Position numbers and translations under genes: made by a program
NCBI RefSeq assembly: GCF_005938675.2
Contig: NZ_VCCH02000026.1
Location: 1 to 64,000 of the forward strand
DNA length: 64,000 nucleotides
From: Mycobacterium sp. KBS0706
GTDB lineage: Bacteria; Pseudomonadota; Alphaproteobacteria; DSM-16000; Inquilinaceae
Reading direction: 5' to 3'
Notes under the pieces: model-generated
What the model was told of the DNA's origin: nothing
Databases searched by the model: none
The model's input: only the letters and a program-made list of their open reading frames with translations
In this document: one piece after another, positions 16,995 to 25,630 of the stretch
How the letters are laid out: every line of letters starts with the position of its first letter
Position numbering within the stretch: position 1 is the first letter of the stretch

Positions 16995-18059
16995 TCAGCG
17001 CCAAGCGCAGATGCCCAGCGCGGCGCCCTTCGCCAGCAGCGCCTGGGCGTCGGCCTCCGGCACCGCCTGCGACCGGCCGTCGGCGCACAGCATGGTCAGC
17101 TCGGCATGGCCGGCGACGTCCAGCAGCAGCTGATCCCAGTGCCGGTACTGCACGTCATGGCCTTCGCCCTCGTAGATCCGGGCCTTGCGCAGGTTCGGGA
17201 ACTGCGACTGCCAGTACTGCGCCTGGTCGAGCGGGACCGATGTGTCGGCGGTGCCCTGATAGACATAGACCGGCACCTGGACCTTCGTGACATCGGCCTT
17301 CGGCTCGGTGCAGTAGCGGCGGTATTCGGCGACCTGGCCACGCAGATCGCCCATCTGGCCGCGGATGAAATAGGTGCGCGCGCCCTCCTCATAGGCCCGG
17401 TCGGCGAAGCCCGGGATCTTGCGGGTCGGGCTGGTCTCCGGATAGGCCCACCAGTCTTCCGGGTTCTGCGCCACTTTCATCATCCCGGTCAGCTCGGCCT
17501 CCGACATGGTGCAGGCCTTCTTCTCCGGTCCGAAGCCGGAGGTGGCGGCCAGGAAGTGCAGCGAGATCAGCCGGTCCGGCATCTCCGCCGCGATCTCGGC
17601 CAGATACGGCCCACCGCCGGAGATGGCCAGCGCCGCGGTCTGTTGGATGCCGAGATGGTCCAGCACGGCGCGGACCTCGGTCGCATAGTCCTTGGTGGTC
17701 CAGCCCGGCCGGAACTCGGTGTCGCCGAAGCCGTTGCGCTCGACGCTGATGAAGCGGAGCTTCAGCCGGGTGCGCAGGCTGCGCAGATACTCGGTCATGC
17801 CGAAGGCGCGGGCGCTGGTGCCGGTGCCGCTGGCATAGAGCACCGGCCGCCAGCCGGGCTCGCCCTCGTCGATATAGTGCACCACGCGACCATCCGGCAG
17901 CGTCAGCGCCTGCACCGCCGGTCCCATCGGGTCGAATTCGGCCTGGAGGTCGGTGAGGTCCGAGGCCGGCACTGTCGGCGCCGGGTCGGCGGCGAAGGCG
18001 GGCGGGCCGGAGAGCGCCAGGACGGCAGTGGCGGCCAGCATGGACCGGAACGATCGCAT
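16995..18059 (-). CDS. exported alpha/beta hydrolase
   Basis: A 354-residue alpha/beta-hydrolase with a Sec signal peptide: RSFR, a hydrophobic core and a likely cleavage after AFA near residue 23. The nucleophile is probably the Ser in 'LAISGGGPYLAE', in an A-x-S-x-G context where the first Gly of the usual motif is Ala. The acid and His are probably in 'VYQGTADTSVPLDQ' and 'EGEGHDVQYRHW'. The substrate is unknown. The following gene on this strand (16391) is 50 bases away and functionally unrelated by sequence. Confidence 0.85.
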   Translation of the reverse strand: MRSFRSMLAATAVLALSGPPAFAADPAPTVPASDLTDLQAEFDPMGPAVQALTLPDGRVVHYIDEGEPGWRPVLYASGTGTSARAFGMTEYLRSLRTRLKLRFISVERNGFGDTEFRPGWTTKDYATEVRAVLDHLGIQQTAALAISGGGPYLAEIAAEMPDRLISLHFLAATSGFGPEKKACTMSEAELTGMMKVAQNPEDWWAYPETSPTRKIPGFADRAYEEGARTYFIRGQMGDLRGQVAEYRRYCTEPKADVTKVQVPVYVYQGTADTSVPLDQAQYWQSQFPNLRKARIYEGEGHDVQYRHWDQLLLDVAGHAELTMLCADGRSQAVPEADAQALLAKGAALGICAWR

Positions 18060-18148
18060 CGCGCTCTCTCCCTGTGGTTTTGTCCTACTTTAGGGTTGAA
18101 GAGCTTGCGGATTTGACCGTATCCGCCATCGGCCTGATGGAAGCCGGC

Positions 18149-18688
18149 TTAGACTGACAGCCGCATCACGTGGCGGCGGCTGCCGGCGCGGCCGATCTCG
18201 GTGAAGCCGGCCCGGGTGAAGGCCTGGACGAAGCCCATAAAGCGGTAGCTGGGCGAGTCCGGATCGACCGGATACGCCTCGACCGCCGTGGCGCCCTGCG
18301 CCCGCGCATGCTCGACGGCCGCCATGATCAGCCGGTCGGCCAGGCCGCGGCCGCGCAGCCGGCGGGGGACGAACATGCAGGCCAGGGACCAGACCCGGTC
18401 CTCGTCCTTCGGGCCGCCGAGTGGGCGGTAAGTTTCGCGCGGGGCGATCGAGCACCAGGCCACCGGCTCGCCGTCGCGATAGCCTAGAATCCCGATCGGC
18501 ACCCCGTCCCGCACCCTGGCATGCAGCGCCGCCTTGCGGCCGGCGCCGTCGAGCTTGACCTCCTGCGGCGTCGCACGCCAGACCATGCACCAGCAGTATT
18601 TCGGCCCGCCGCGGCTTTGGAACAGCCGTTCGAAATCGGGCCATCGCGCCGCGTCGACCGGGCGGAAGATGAGGCCGTCGGCGGTCAT
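18149..18688 (-). CDS. GNAT-family N-acetyltransferase
   Basis: A 179-residue single-domain GNAT enzyme. The acetyl-CoA loop is 'VPRRLRGRGLADRLIMAAVE' (residues ~107-126) and 'YRFMGFVQAFTRAGFTEIGR' is the usual C-terminal strand. The start overlaps the stop of the cyclase-TolB-TPR gene by an ATGA junction, so it is translated from the same mRNA. The acceptor is unknown; the coupling suggests a link with the signalling protein. Confidence 0.88.
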   Translation of the reverse strand: MTADGLIFRPVDAARWPDFERLFQSRGGPKYCWCMVWRATPQEVKLDGAGRKAALHARVRDGVPIGILGYRDGEPVAWCSIAPRETYRPLGGPKDEDRVWSLACMFVPRRLRGRGLADRLIMAAVEHARAQGATAVEAYPVDPDSPSYRFMGFVQAFTRAGFTEIGRAGSRRHVMRLSV

Positions 18689-20484
18689 GAGGCCGGTTTG
18701 TCCGCCGGCTCTTGCGGCAGGCCGGCACGGCTCAGGCCATCGAGATAGCGGCGCAGCAGATCCGGCTCGAAATAGTGCAGGGCGTCGGCCACGGTCGAGA
18801 CGGCGACGCCGGGCCGCGACGCCGTGAACTGCGACAGCGCCTTGCGTGCAGCCTCGTCCTGGCCGGCATGGGCGAGGAAGGTGGCGAGGTCGCGGAACAT
18901 CCAGGTCGCCGCCGGCTTCTGGTGCAGCGCCTTGCGGGTCCAGCCGGCCGCCTCGTCGGGACGGCCCTCGGCGAAGGCGGCAAGGCCGAGGCCGATGAAG
19001 CAGTTGAAGCTGAAGGGGTCGAGGGGGCTCAGGCGGATCGCCCGTTCGAAGCAGGGTCGGCCCGCAGCCGGATTGCCGCGATAGACGTGCAGGAAGCCGC
19101 GGCGCGTCCAGGCCCAGGCATGGTTCGGGTCGAGCGTCAGCGCCCGATCGACGAACTGCTCGGCCCGGCCGACGTCGCCGAACAGCAGCATGGTCGCCGT
19201 GGCCAGGGCGCTCAGCGCCGTCGCATCGTCCTGGGCGCCTTCCGACGCCTGCTTGATCAGGACATCGCCCGCCGCCCGCTCGGCCGCATAATCGGCGGCC
19301 CAGTTGTAGGTGACCTGCTGCCCATGGGCCCAGGCGGCAAGGGCGGCGGCACGACTGTAGTCGGGGTCGAGCCGCAGCGCCTCCCGCAGCAGCCGGATCG
19401 CCTCGGCATTCTCCGGTTTACGATGGGCCCAGAGATGCGGCAGGGACTGCAGCATCAGGTCGTAGGCCGCCAGGCTGCCGGGCTTCTTGCTCAGCGCCAG
19501 CGCGATCTCCGCCGCCCGGATCGAGGGGTGCAGCGCGCCGGCGACGCCCTCGGCGATCCGGTCCTGCAGGTCGAACATGTCCTCGACCGTACCGTCGAAA
19601 CGCCCGGACCACAGGTGCAAGGCGCTGGCCGCATCGATCAGCTGCGCCGAGATCCGCACCCGGCTGCCGGAGATCCGCACGCTGCCTTCGAGCACGTAGC
19701 GGACCTTGAAGGTGCGGGCGATTTCCCGCGGATCCACGGGTCGCCCGGCGGCGCGATAGGCCACGGCCGAATGGCGGGCGATGACGGTGAAATCCCGGAT
19801 GCGGGAGAGCGTCGCGGTGATCTCCTCCACCGCACCGTCGGCGAGGGCAGACGCGGCGGGATCGCCCGACAGGTTGTCGAACGGCAGGACGACGATCGAG
19901 GGCAGGTCCTCATCGTCCTCCGCCGCATCGGCGTCGCGGTTCGCCGCTGCGGCAGATTCGACCTCGGTGCCGGGAGGCGCCCAGATCCAGACCTCCATCG
20001 GATCGCCCATGTCCTTCAACGTCTTCATCACCCGGATGAAGGGCGCCGACAACGACTTGCCGAGCTGCCAGCGCACGGAATGGGTGATGGCGATCCCGCC
20101 CGGCGGCGCCGCCTGCTGCAGGCGGACGACGAAGGCGACCGCGGCCCCGAAACGGTCCTCACCCTCGATGTAGACGTCGGCGAGCGCAACGGCGGCGCGG
20201 ACCAGCATCGCTCGTGCGGGCTTCTGCGCATTGCGGATCGCCATCGCCTTCTGGAAGTCGACCGTCCAGCACACGGCGTCCTCGATGTTGGAGAACTCGA
20301 TCAGCACGCCGTCGCCCATGGTCTTGAACACATGGCCATGCCGGGCCCGCAGCGGCGCGCCCAGCAGTTCGCGGCGGATCGAGGCGAGCGCTGCCAGGGT
20401 GCCGCGCTCATCCTCCTGCACCAGCCTTGTGAAGCCGGCGACGTCGAGCGAAACGATGACCGTCAGCCGGCGCTGGGGATTCAT
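18685..20484 (-). CDS. class III adenylate cyclase with TolB-like and TPR domains
   Basis: A 599-residue signalling protein. Residues ~1-170 are a class III nucleotide cyclase domain: first metal Asp in 'IVSLDVAGFTRLVQEDE', second in 'HVFKTMGDGVLIEFSN', where the Lys before GDG-type residues is the usual adenine-selecting position. Residues ~190-320 form a TolB-N-like domain ('LPSIVVLPFDNLSGDPAAS'). The remainder is TPR helices. There is no membrane segment. This architecture is common in Rhizobiales and Rhodospirillales, and the input is unknown. The typical late Asn/Arg catalytic pair is weakly matched, so activity is likely but unproven. The ATG at 20484 is the first residue of the domain. 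Confidence 0.87.
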   Translation of the reverse strand: MNPQRRLTVIVSLDVAGFTRLVQEDERGTLAALASIRRELLGAPLRARHGHVFKTMGDGVLIEFSNIEDAVCWTVDFQKAMAIRNAQKPARAMLVRAAVALADVYIEGEDRFGAAVAFVVRLQQAAPPGGIAITHSVRWQLGKSLSAPFIRVMKTLKDMGDPMEVWIWAPPGTEVESAAAANRDADAAEDDEDLPSIVVLPFDNLSGDPAASALADGAVEEITATLSRIRDFTVIARHSAVAYRAAGRPVDPREIARTFKVRYVLEGSVRISGSRVRISAQLIDAASALHLWSGRFDGTVEDMFDLQDRIAEGVAGALHPSIRAAEIALALSKKPGSLAAYDLMLQSLPHLWAHRKPENAEAIRLLREALRLDPDYSRAAALAAWAHGQQVTYNWAADYAAERAAGDVLIKQASEGAQDDATALSALATATMLLFGDVGRAEQFVDRALTLDPNHAWAWTRRGFLHVYRGNPAAGRPCFERAIRLSPLDPFSFNCFIGLGLAAFAEGRPDEAAGWTRKALHQKPAATWMFRDLATFLAHAGQDEAARKALSQFTASRPGVAVSTVADALHYFEPDLLRRYLDGLSRAGLPQEPADKPAS

Positions 20485-20603
20485 GGGCGGGCGTCTCCAG
20501 CTGCTGAGCCAGCTTGGTGTCTGCTTCCGGATCCCGCAACGCCGGAGAGCCGGTCCCGCGTTGCAGTGCACTCATCCATTAGTCGTAACCGTGGCCGGTG
20601 CCG

Positions 20604-20882
20604 TCACATGTGCCAGCCATGCTTCGGATCGGCCGTCGCCGGGTCGTAATGCTGGTCGACCAGATCGATCAGCGAGCGCACGGTGAAGACCGAGGCCAGG
20701 TCGTCGCGCGGCAGGTCGACGCCCAGCGCCTCCTCGATGTCCCAGGCCAGCCGTGTGACGTCGGCCGGGGCGAGGCCGAGATCCTCCAGCAGCCGATCGT
20801 CCGGCGTGACGGTGCGGCCCGCCGGCGCCGCGGTGCCCAGCACCCGCAGCACCGTGGCCTCGGCCCGGTCGCGCCCGCTCAT
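20604..20882 (-). CDS. acyl-carrier-protein-like protein lacking the carrier serine
   Basis: A 92-residue acidic helical protein with an ACP-like layout: 'VTPDDRLLEDLGLAPADVTR', then 'DIEEALGVDLPRDDLASVFT' and a final helix 'VRSLIDLVDQHYD'. In true carriers the segment after LEDLG reads D-S-L, with Ser taking phosphopantetheine. Here it reads 'LAPADV' and no Ser is present. So it either is not a carrier or uses the fold for binding only. Its start overlaps the stop of the flavin disulfide reductase (ATGA), indicating coupled translation. Confidence 0.78.
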   Translation of the reverse strand: MSGRDRAEATVLRVLGTAAPAGRTVTPDDRLLEDLGLAPADVTRLAWDIEEALGVDLPRDDLASVFTVRSLIDLVDQHYDPATADPKHGWHM

Positions 20883-22255
20883 GACGCCGGTTCCAGCGAC
20901 CCGAGCAGGGTCGGCAGCAGCTCGGACACCGTGGGGTGGATCGGCATCGAGCGCTGCAGCAAATCGTACGGCGCCTTGGCGTACATCAGGTCCAGGAGCC
21001 CGTGCACCACCTCGTCGCCGCCGGTGCCGAGGATGGCGGCGCCCAGAATCTGCCGCGTCTCGGCGTCGACCACGACCTTCATGAAGCCCTCGGTCTCGCC
21101 CTTCTCGACGGCGCGGCCGACCCGGGTCATCGGTCGCTTGGCGACCAGGATGCGGCGGCCGGACTGGCGCGCCTCCGCCTCGGTCATGCCGGCGCGGCCC
21201 AGCGGCGGGTCGGTGTAGAGGGCATAGGCCGTGATCCGGTCGCTGACGCGGCGCGTGTCGCCATCCAGCAGGTTGGCGGCGACGATCTCGAAATCGTTGT
21301 AGGCGGTGTGGGTGAAGGCGCCGCGGCCGTTGCAGTCGCCCAGCGCCCAGATCCCGGGCACGCTGGTCTGCAGCGTGTCATCGACGGTGATGTAGCCGCG
21401 CTCGTCGGTGGCCACGCCCGCGGCCTCCAGCCCGAGATCGTGGGTGTTCGGCTTGCGCCCGACCGCCAGCAGCAGATGCGATCCGGCGACCACCGGCGCG
21501 CCGGCGGTGCAGTCGACCGACACCGCCACGCCGTCGCCGTCCGGCGCCAGGCTGATGCATTTCGCGTTGGTGCGGATCGCGACGCCCTCCTTCTCCAGGA
21601 AGCCGGCGATGGCGGCGGAGACGTCCTCGTCCTCGCGGCCGATCAGCCGCGGTCCCATCTCGACCACCGTCACCCGGGAGCCGAAGCGGCGGAACATCTG
21701 GCCGAACTCCAGCCCGATATAGGAGCCGCCGACGATCACCAGATGCTCCGGCAGCGTGTCGAGGTCCATCATCGTGCTGTTGGTCAGGAACGGCACGTCC
21801 TGGATCCCCGGCATCGGCGGCACCGTGGCCCGGCCGCCGACATTCAGGAAGATCCGCTCGGCCGTCAGGGTCTCGTCGCCGACCTGGACGGTCCTCGGGC
21901 CGGTCAGCCGGGCGTGGCCCTGGATCACGGTGCTGTTCGCCATGCCGCGCACCCAGCCCTCGACCCCGACCCGCGACTGGCCGGAGACGGCGTCCTTGCG
22001 CGCCTTGACCTGCTTCATATCGACCCGGTACGGGCCGGGCAGCACCACCCCGAATTCGGCGGCGCGCTGCGCCATCCGGGCGGCATAGGCGCTGGCGACC
22101 ATGGTCTTGGTCGGGATGCAGCCGGTGTTGACGCAGGTGCCGCCGAAGCGTGCCCGCTCGATCACCGCGACGCGCTGCCCGGCCCGGCTCAGCCGGTCCG
22201 CCAGCGCCGGTCCGGCCTGGCCCGTGCCGATGATGATGGCGTCATAGCTGGTCAT
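20879..22255 (-). CDS. FAD-dependent pyridine nucleotide-disulfide oxidoreductase (mercuric reductase-like)
   Basis: A 458-residue flavoprotein of the dihydrolipoamide dehydrogenase/mercuric reductase family. FAD site 'DAIIIGTGQAGPALADRL' is at residues ~5-22, the redox disulfide is in 'GGTCVNTGCIPTK' (~40-52), the NAD(P) site is in 'VIVGGSYIGLEFGQMFRR', and the C-terminal 'MPIHPTVSELLPTLLGSL' supplies the His-Glu pair. There is no N-terminal metal domain or C-terminal vicinal Cys pair, so true mercuric reductase activity is unlikely. GGGAGG precedes the ATG at 22255. It is coupled to the ACP-like gene downstream, which may be a partner. Confidence 0.88.
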   Translation of the reverse strand: MTSYDAIIIGTGQAGPALADRLSRAGQRVAVIERARFGGTCVNTGCIPTKTMVASAYAARMAQRAAEFGVVLPGPYRVDMKQVKARKDAVSGQSRVGVEGWVRGMANSTVIQGHARLTGPRTVQVGDETLTAERIFLNVGGRATVPPMPGIQDVPFLTNSTMMDLDTLPEHLVIVGGSYIGLEFGQMFRRFGSRVTVVEMGPRLIGREDEDVSAAIAGFLEKEGVAIRTNAKCISLAPDGDGVAVSVDCTAGAPVVAGSHLLLAVGRKPNTHDLGLEAAGVATDERGYITVDDTLQTSVPGIWALGDCNGRGAFTHTAYNDFEIVAANLLDGDTRRVSDRITAYALYTDPPLGRAGMTEAEARQSGRRILVAKRPMTRVGRAVEKGETEGFMKVVVDAETRQILGAAILGTGGDEVVHGLLDLMYAKAPYDLLQRSMPIHPTVSELLPTLLGSLEPAS

Positions 22256-22399
22256 CGCCGCCTCCCTGTTTCTGGGGAGAGGATAGCGCATCCGGCCGCC
22301 GGGGACGGGATCTCTCGTATCGTCGGCCGACATTGAATTTTTATGACGATCCGTGGCGTTTCGCTATGATGTGTGGGCCACGAGCGAAGGAGGCATGCC

Positions 22400-22507
22400 A
22401 TGGCCAAGGGTCAAATGCGCAAGCCCAAGGAAGCCAAGAAGCCGAAGAAGGACGCGGCCCTGAAAAAGGGCGCTGCGGCCGCACCTTCGACGCTGAAGAA
22501 GGCCTGA
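22400..22507 (+). CDS. 35-residue lysine-rich small protein
   Basis: A very small basic protein: 'MAKGQMRKPKEAKKPKKDA' followed by LKKGAAAAPSTLKKA. An ideal AAGGAGG ribosome site lies 5-6 bases before the ATG. Small proteins with the same MAKGQ.R..KE.KKPK opening are widespread in Alphaproteobacteria and have no known role; nucleic-acid binding is only a guess from charge. It stands alone between divergent and convergent neighbours. Confidence 0.8.
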   Translation: MAKGQMRKPKEAKKPKKDAALKKGAAAAPSTLKKA

Positions 22508-22581
22508 CACCCGGCGCCGGCCGGATCTCTCAAGGATTCGGCCGGCACGGGCTTCGCGGTCCGCTGCAGTCGCTCTCTCGG

Positions 22582-23040
22582 CTAATAGGGGATTATATCA
22601 ACCCGCCGATTCTGCGGCTCGGCCGCGCCATCTGCGGTGGGTACGAACGGATCGGCTTCGCCGGCGCCGTGGACGGAGAGCAGATTGCCCGGCACGCCGC
22701 GGGCGACGAGGGCGTCGCGCACCGCCTCCGCCCGACGCCGTGACAGCTCCAGATTGCTGGTGGCGGAGCCGACCCGATCGGTGTGGCCGGTGATTACGAC
22801 GGCATCGGAACAGGCAAACCAGATGGCCGGCTCCATCCGGTCCAGATAGGCCACGGCGCGCTGGTTCAGCCGGTCGCTGCCGGAGTCGAAGAAGACCAGT
22901 CCGGTCGAGACATGGACGATCACGATCACGTTCGCGTCGGATTCCGGCGATGGGCAACCCGTCTCGACCGGGTGCGGGTCCGAACAGCCGGCCAGCCCGG
23001 CGCAGATGAGTGCCGCCGCAATCATGTGCCGCATCGGCAT
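22582..23040 (-). CDS. OmpA-family lipoprotein
   Basis: A 152-residue outer-membrane lipoprotein candidate. The signal peptide ends in a lipobox 'LICAGLAGC' with the lipid Cys at ~residue 19. Residues ~45-152 are an OmpA-C-like peptidoglycan-binding domain: 'LVFFDSGSDRLNQRAVAYLD', 'VVITGHTDRVGSATSNLELS' and the final 'NRRVDIIPY'. It would anchor the outer membrane to peptidoglycan. The unusual feature is four extra Cys after the lipid site, of which two ('ETGCPSP', 'WFACSDA') may pair. It stands alone. Confidence 0.87.
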   Translation of the reverse strand: MPMRHMIAAALICAGLAGCSDPHPVETGCPSPESDANVIVIVHVSTGLVFFDSGSDRLNQRAVAYLDRMEPAIWFACSDAVVITGHTDRVGSATSNLELSRRRAEAVRDALVARGVPGNLLSVHGAGEADPFVPTADGAAEPQNRRVDIIPY

Positions 23041-23092
23041 GTCCCCCCACCGGAAGGGTGTGAGGGCGCCGACGCCGTGTCAATCAGCGGGC

Positions 23093-24067
23093 TCAACCCT
23101 CCAGAAATCGCTCCAGCAGCCGTCGCGCTGCTGCGGTCGGCAGCAGGCGGCCGGCGGCGACCTCGGCCTCCAGCGCCGGCAGCGCCTTGGCCACGGCGGG
23201 GTGGGCGCGCAGCGCGTCCAGGAGGCCGTCGCCAAGCTCGCGCCACAGCCAGGACCTGGCCTGCTCGGCGCGGCGCTCGCCCAGAGCCTCGCCCATCTGA
23301 GCGCGAAACGACCCGATCGTCTCCCAGACCTTGTCGATGCCGCGGTTTTCCAGCGCCGAGCATTGCAGCACCGGCGGGGTCCAGCCGCCGCTGCCGCGCA
23401 GCAGCGCCAAGGCGTGGCGGTATTCGGCGGCGGCGTGGTTGGCGGCGCCCTTCTGGCTGCCGTCGGCCTTGTTCACCACCAGGATGTCGGCGACCTCGAC
23501 GATGCCGCGCTTGATGCCCTGCAGCTCGTCGCCGGCGCCGGGCAGCAGCAGCAGCAGGAACACGTCGACCATCTGCGCCACCGCGGTCTCGGACTGGCCG
23601 ACGCCGACGGTCTCGACGATAACCACGTCGTAGCCGGCGGCCTCGCACAGCAGCAGGGTCTCGCGCGTGCGCCGCGCCACCCCGCCCAGCGTCGATCCGG
23701 CCGGGGAGGGGCGGATGAAGGCGGCGGGGTCGCGGGTCAGCAGCTCCATCCGCGTCTTGTCGCCGAGGATCGACCCGCCGGAGCGCTGCGAGGAAGGGTC
23801 GACCGCCAGCACCGCGACGCGGTGGCCCTGGCCGGTCAGGTGCAGGCCGAAGGCCTCGATGAAGGTCGACTTGCCGACGCCGGGCGGGCCGGAGATGCCG
23901 ATGCGGACCGCGCCGCCGGCGGCGGGCGCCAGAACCTCGAGCAATGCCTCGGCCCGCTCGCGATGGTCGGCACGGCGGGATTCGACCAGGGTGATGGCGC
24001 GGGCCAGGGCGCGGCGGTCGCCGACCCGGATCTGCATCGCCATCGCCTCGACCGTCTCCGCCGTCAC
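23093..24067 (-). CDS. meaB: MeaB/ArgK-family GTPase, methylmalonyl-CoA mutase-associated
   Basis: A 324-residue G3E GTPase of the MeaB/ArgK type that chaperones adenosylcobalamin loading and protects methylmalonyl-CoA mutase. Walker A is 'GISGPPGVGKSTFIEAFG' (residues ~58-75); 'AVDPSSQRSGGSILGDKTRM' and 'VIVETVGVGQSE' are the switch signatures; 'LVVNKADG' is the base-specifying NKxD. The GTG at 24067 gives the full length; an ATG eight codons in is possible. No mutase gene lies in the window, though a cobalamin operon starts at 60.6 kb. Confidence 0.93.
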   Translation of the reverse strand: MTAETVEAMAMQIRVGDRRALARAITLVESRRADHRERAEALLEVLAPAAGGAVRIGISGPPGVGKSTFIEAFGLHLTGQGHRVAVLAVDPSSQRSGGSILGDKTRMELLTRDPAAFIRPSPAGSTLGGVARRTRETLLLCEAAGYDVVIVETVGVGQSETAVAQMVDVFLLLLLPGAGDELQGIKRGIVEVADILVVNKADGSQKGAANHAAAEYRHALALLRGSGGWTPPVLQCSALENRGIDKVWETIGSFRAQMGEALGERRAEQARSWLWRELGDGLLDALRAHPAVAKALPALEAEVAAGRLLPTAAARRLLERFLEG

Positions 24068-24168
24068 CGTCCGAATCCCTCGCGTGTCTTGCGCAGCGAG
24101 GCTAGGCGATTTGGCCCTTCACGGGAACCGATCCAATGGCGGCGACTGCGGCTCGGCGGCAACGCCGT

Positions 24169-24552
24169 TCAACCGTCACCTCGGAACAGGTTGAGCAAGC
24201 GCGCGAGCAGACCGGCCACGATCGCACACAGCGCTGCCACGGCCAGACCTGGCAATTCCAATTGCGAGGGCATGCCAAAAATCAGATAGGGGAAAGTGAA
24301 ACCACCGAAATAGGAAAGACCGACAACGAGTGACGATGGGTAGAAGATCCATAACAATACTATCGAAATGATGCTGGCGAAGTGACCAATCCAAAAGAAG
24401 TGATTGCTAGGACCATGAAGAACGGTATTGGCGAGCCATCCCCAGCGAAGGGTGAATATGAGCATGAGCCAAACAAGCGTAAGGAAGAGGAGGCCACTTA
24501 GTAACCAAAAGGCCTCGCTCGCCTTCGATGCGCCGCCCTTCGATCCTGTCAT
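24169..24552 (-). CDS. small membrane protein of unknown function
   Basis: A 127-residue protein with about four hydrophobic segments ('LLFLTLVWLMLIFTL', 'GHFASIISIVLLWIFYP', 'VVGLSYFGGFTFPYLIF', 'LAVAALCAIVAGLLARLL'). No family was recognised. Base composition is clearly less GC-rich than its neighbours, a sign of separate origin. Its start overlaps the desaturase stop (ATGA), so it is co-translated with the desaturase and may work with it in the inner membrane. Confidence 0.75.
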   Translation of the reverse strand: MTGSKGGASKASEAFWLLSGLLFLTLVWLMLIFTLRWGWLANTVLHGPSNHFFWIGHFASIISIVLLWIFYPSSLVVGLSYFGGFTFPYLIFGMPSQLELPGLAVAALCAIVAGLLARLLNLFRGDG

Positions 24553-25496
24553 GGTAGCGGCTCTCGGCGAAGTTCGAGATGGACGAGAGACCCGGCGGTG
24601 CGCACCCGTCGCAGCCCTGGCGGCGGCGGCAAGTCGGCCGGCTGCCTCAGGTCATGGACCAGGCCGAGCCGCTCCAGCCCGCGCAGCAGCCACCAGCCGG
24701 GGTCGGCCTGGCCGGGCTCGACGCCCAGCCGCGCCGAGTCCGGGAAGGCGTGGTGATTGCCGTGCCAGGATTCGCCGAAGCTGACCAGGCTGCACCAGCG
24801 GATGTTGTGGCCCTGCACCGCCACGCCCTCGACCCGCCAGCCCTGGTCGCCGCGGCGGTGGGCGAAATGGCCGACCAGCCAATGCCCGGTCAGGGACACC
24901 GCCACCCGCATCGGCGCGCCCCAGACCAGCCAGGGCAGGCCGCCGACGCCCCAGAACAGCAGGGCCCAGGGCAGCTGTTGCAGCATCCAGCTGCGCTCCA
25001 GGAACCGGTAGAAGCGGTCGTCCAGCACCTGGGCCTCCGGCGCGAAGCGCGGCGGGCGGTCCAGCACCAGCCGGCAGTGCATCTGCCACCAGGCGTCGCG
25101 CAGCAGCCCGGCGCGATGGGCGTGCAGGTCGTGGCATCCCGCCTGGCGCTGCGCCCAGTCGCGGGTGTCGTGCAGCCGCATCATGCCGATCGGCCCCGCC
25201 ATGCCGACCAGCGTGCCGAGATACACCAGCAGATGCTCCAGCCATAGCGGGGCCGAGAAGCTGCGATGGATCAGCAGCCGGTGCATGCCGACGGAATGGC
25301 CGGCGCAGATGGTGACGGCGGTGGTGGCGACGAACAGCGCCACGGCGCTCCAACTGGTCGCGAAGGGAGCGAGGCCGAGCGCCGCGACGGTCATGCCGCC
25401 GGTCCACAGCGAGCGGGCCGGCGCCCATTCCACCCGGCCCTGGGCGGCGCTGGTATCGGGGTCGGCGATCATCCGCGCGGTGGAAAGGCAGGCCAT
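24549..25496 (-). CDS. membrane fatty-acid desaturase (acyl-CoA delta-9 type)
   Basis: A 315-residue integral-membrane di-iron desaturase. Two clear His boxes are 'HRLLIHRSF' (residues ~72-80) and 'SWHGNHHAFPDSARLGVEPG' near residue 247; the middle box 'RLHDTRDWAQ...CHDLHAH' is a variant of the usual HRxHH form. Four hydrophobic stretches surround them. The enzyme would place a double bond in a saturated acyl chain. It is divergent from an ArsR-type gene; two ArsR-like operators fill the gap, one over the likely desaturase promoter. Confidence 0.85.
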   Translation of the reverse strand: MACLSTARMIADPDTSAAQGRVEWAPARSLWTGGMTVAALGLAPFATSWSAVALFVATTAVTICAGHSVGMHRLLIHRSFSAPLWLEHLLVYLGTLVGMAGPIGMMRLHDTRDWAQRQAGCHDLHAHRAGLLRDAWWQMHCRLVLDRPPRFAPEAQVLDDRFYRFLERSWMLQQLPWALLFWGVGGLPWLVWGAPMRVAVSLTGHWLVGHFAHRRGDQGWRVEGVAVQGHNIRWCSLVSFGESWHGNHHAFPDSARLGVEPGQADPGWWLLRGLERLGLVHDLRQPADLPPPPGLRRVRTAGSLVHLELRREPLP

Positions 25497-25539
25497 CGGA
25501 TCCTCCGGCAGGGTTGCGCCATGCGGCGAGGTTCGGTAT

Positions 25540-25555
25540 TTAGGTATTTACCTAA
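25540..25555 (-). promoter_or_regulatory. operator 1 in the desaturase-ArsR gap
   Basis: A perfect 16-base palindrome, TTAGGTA-TT-TACCTAA. It lies just downstream of a TTGACA on the minus strand (complement of 25573-25578), in the place expected for the desaturase -10 region. It is a strong candidate site for the ArsR-type regulator encoded at 25631. Confidence 0.72.
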
Positions 25556-25582
25556 CTATGGGGCGGCGACGCTTGTCAATGG

Positions 25583-25598
25583 TTAGTTAATTACCTAA
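25583..25598 (+). promoter_or_regulatory. operator 2 in the desaturase-ArsR gap
   Basis: A near copy of operator 1, TTAGTTA-AT-TACCTAA (one mismatch between arms). It lies in the spacer and -10 of a plus-strand promoter TTGTCA (25573-25578) - 17 bases - TAAATG (25596-25601) that would drive the ArsR gene. Centres of the two operators are 43 bases apart, about four helical turns. Confidence 0.72.
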
Positions 25599-25630
25599 AT
25601 GATGGCGCCGGTTCGGCGACAGGATGGATC

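Noticed and set aside
20879..22255. Mercuric reductase
   Set aside because: No N-terminal metal domain, no C-terminal vicinal cysteines and no mer genes nearby.
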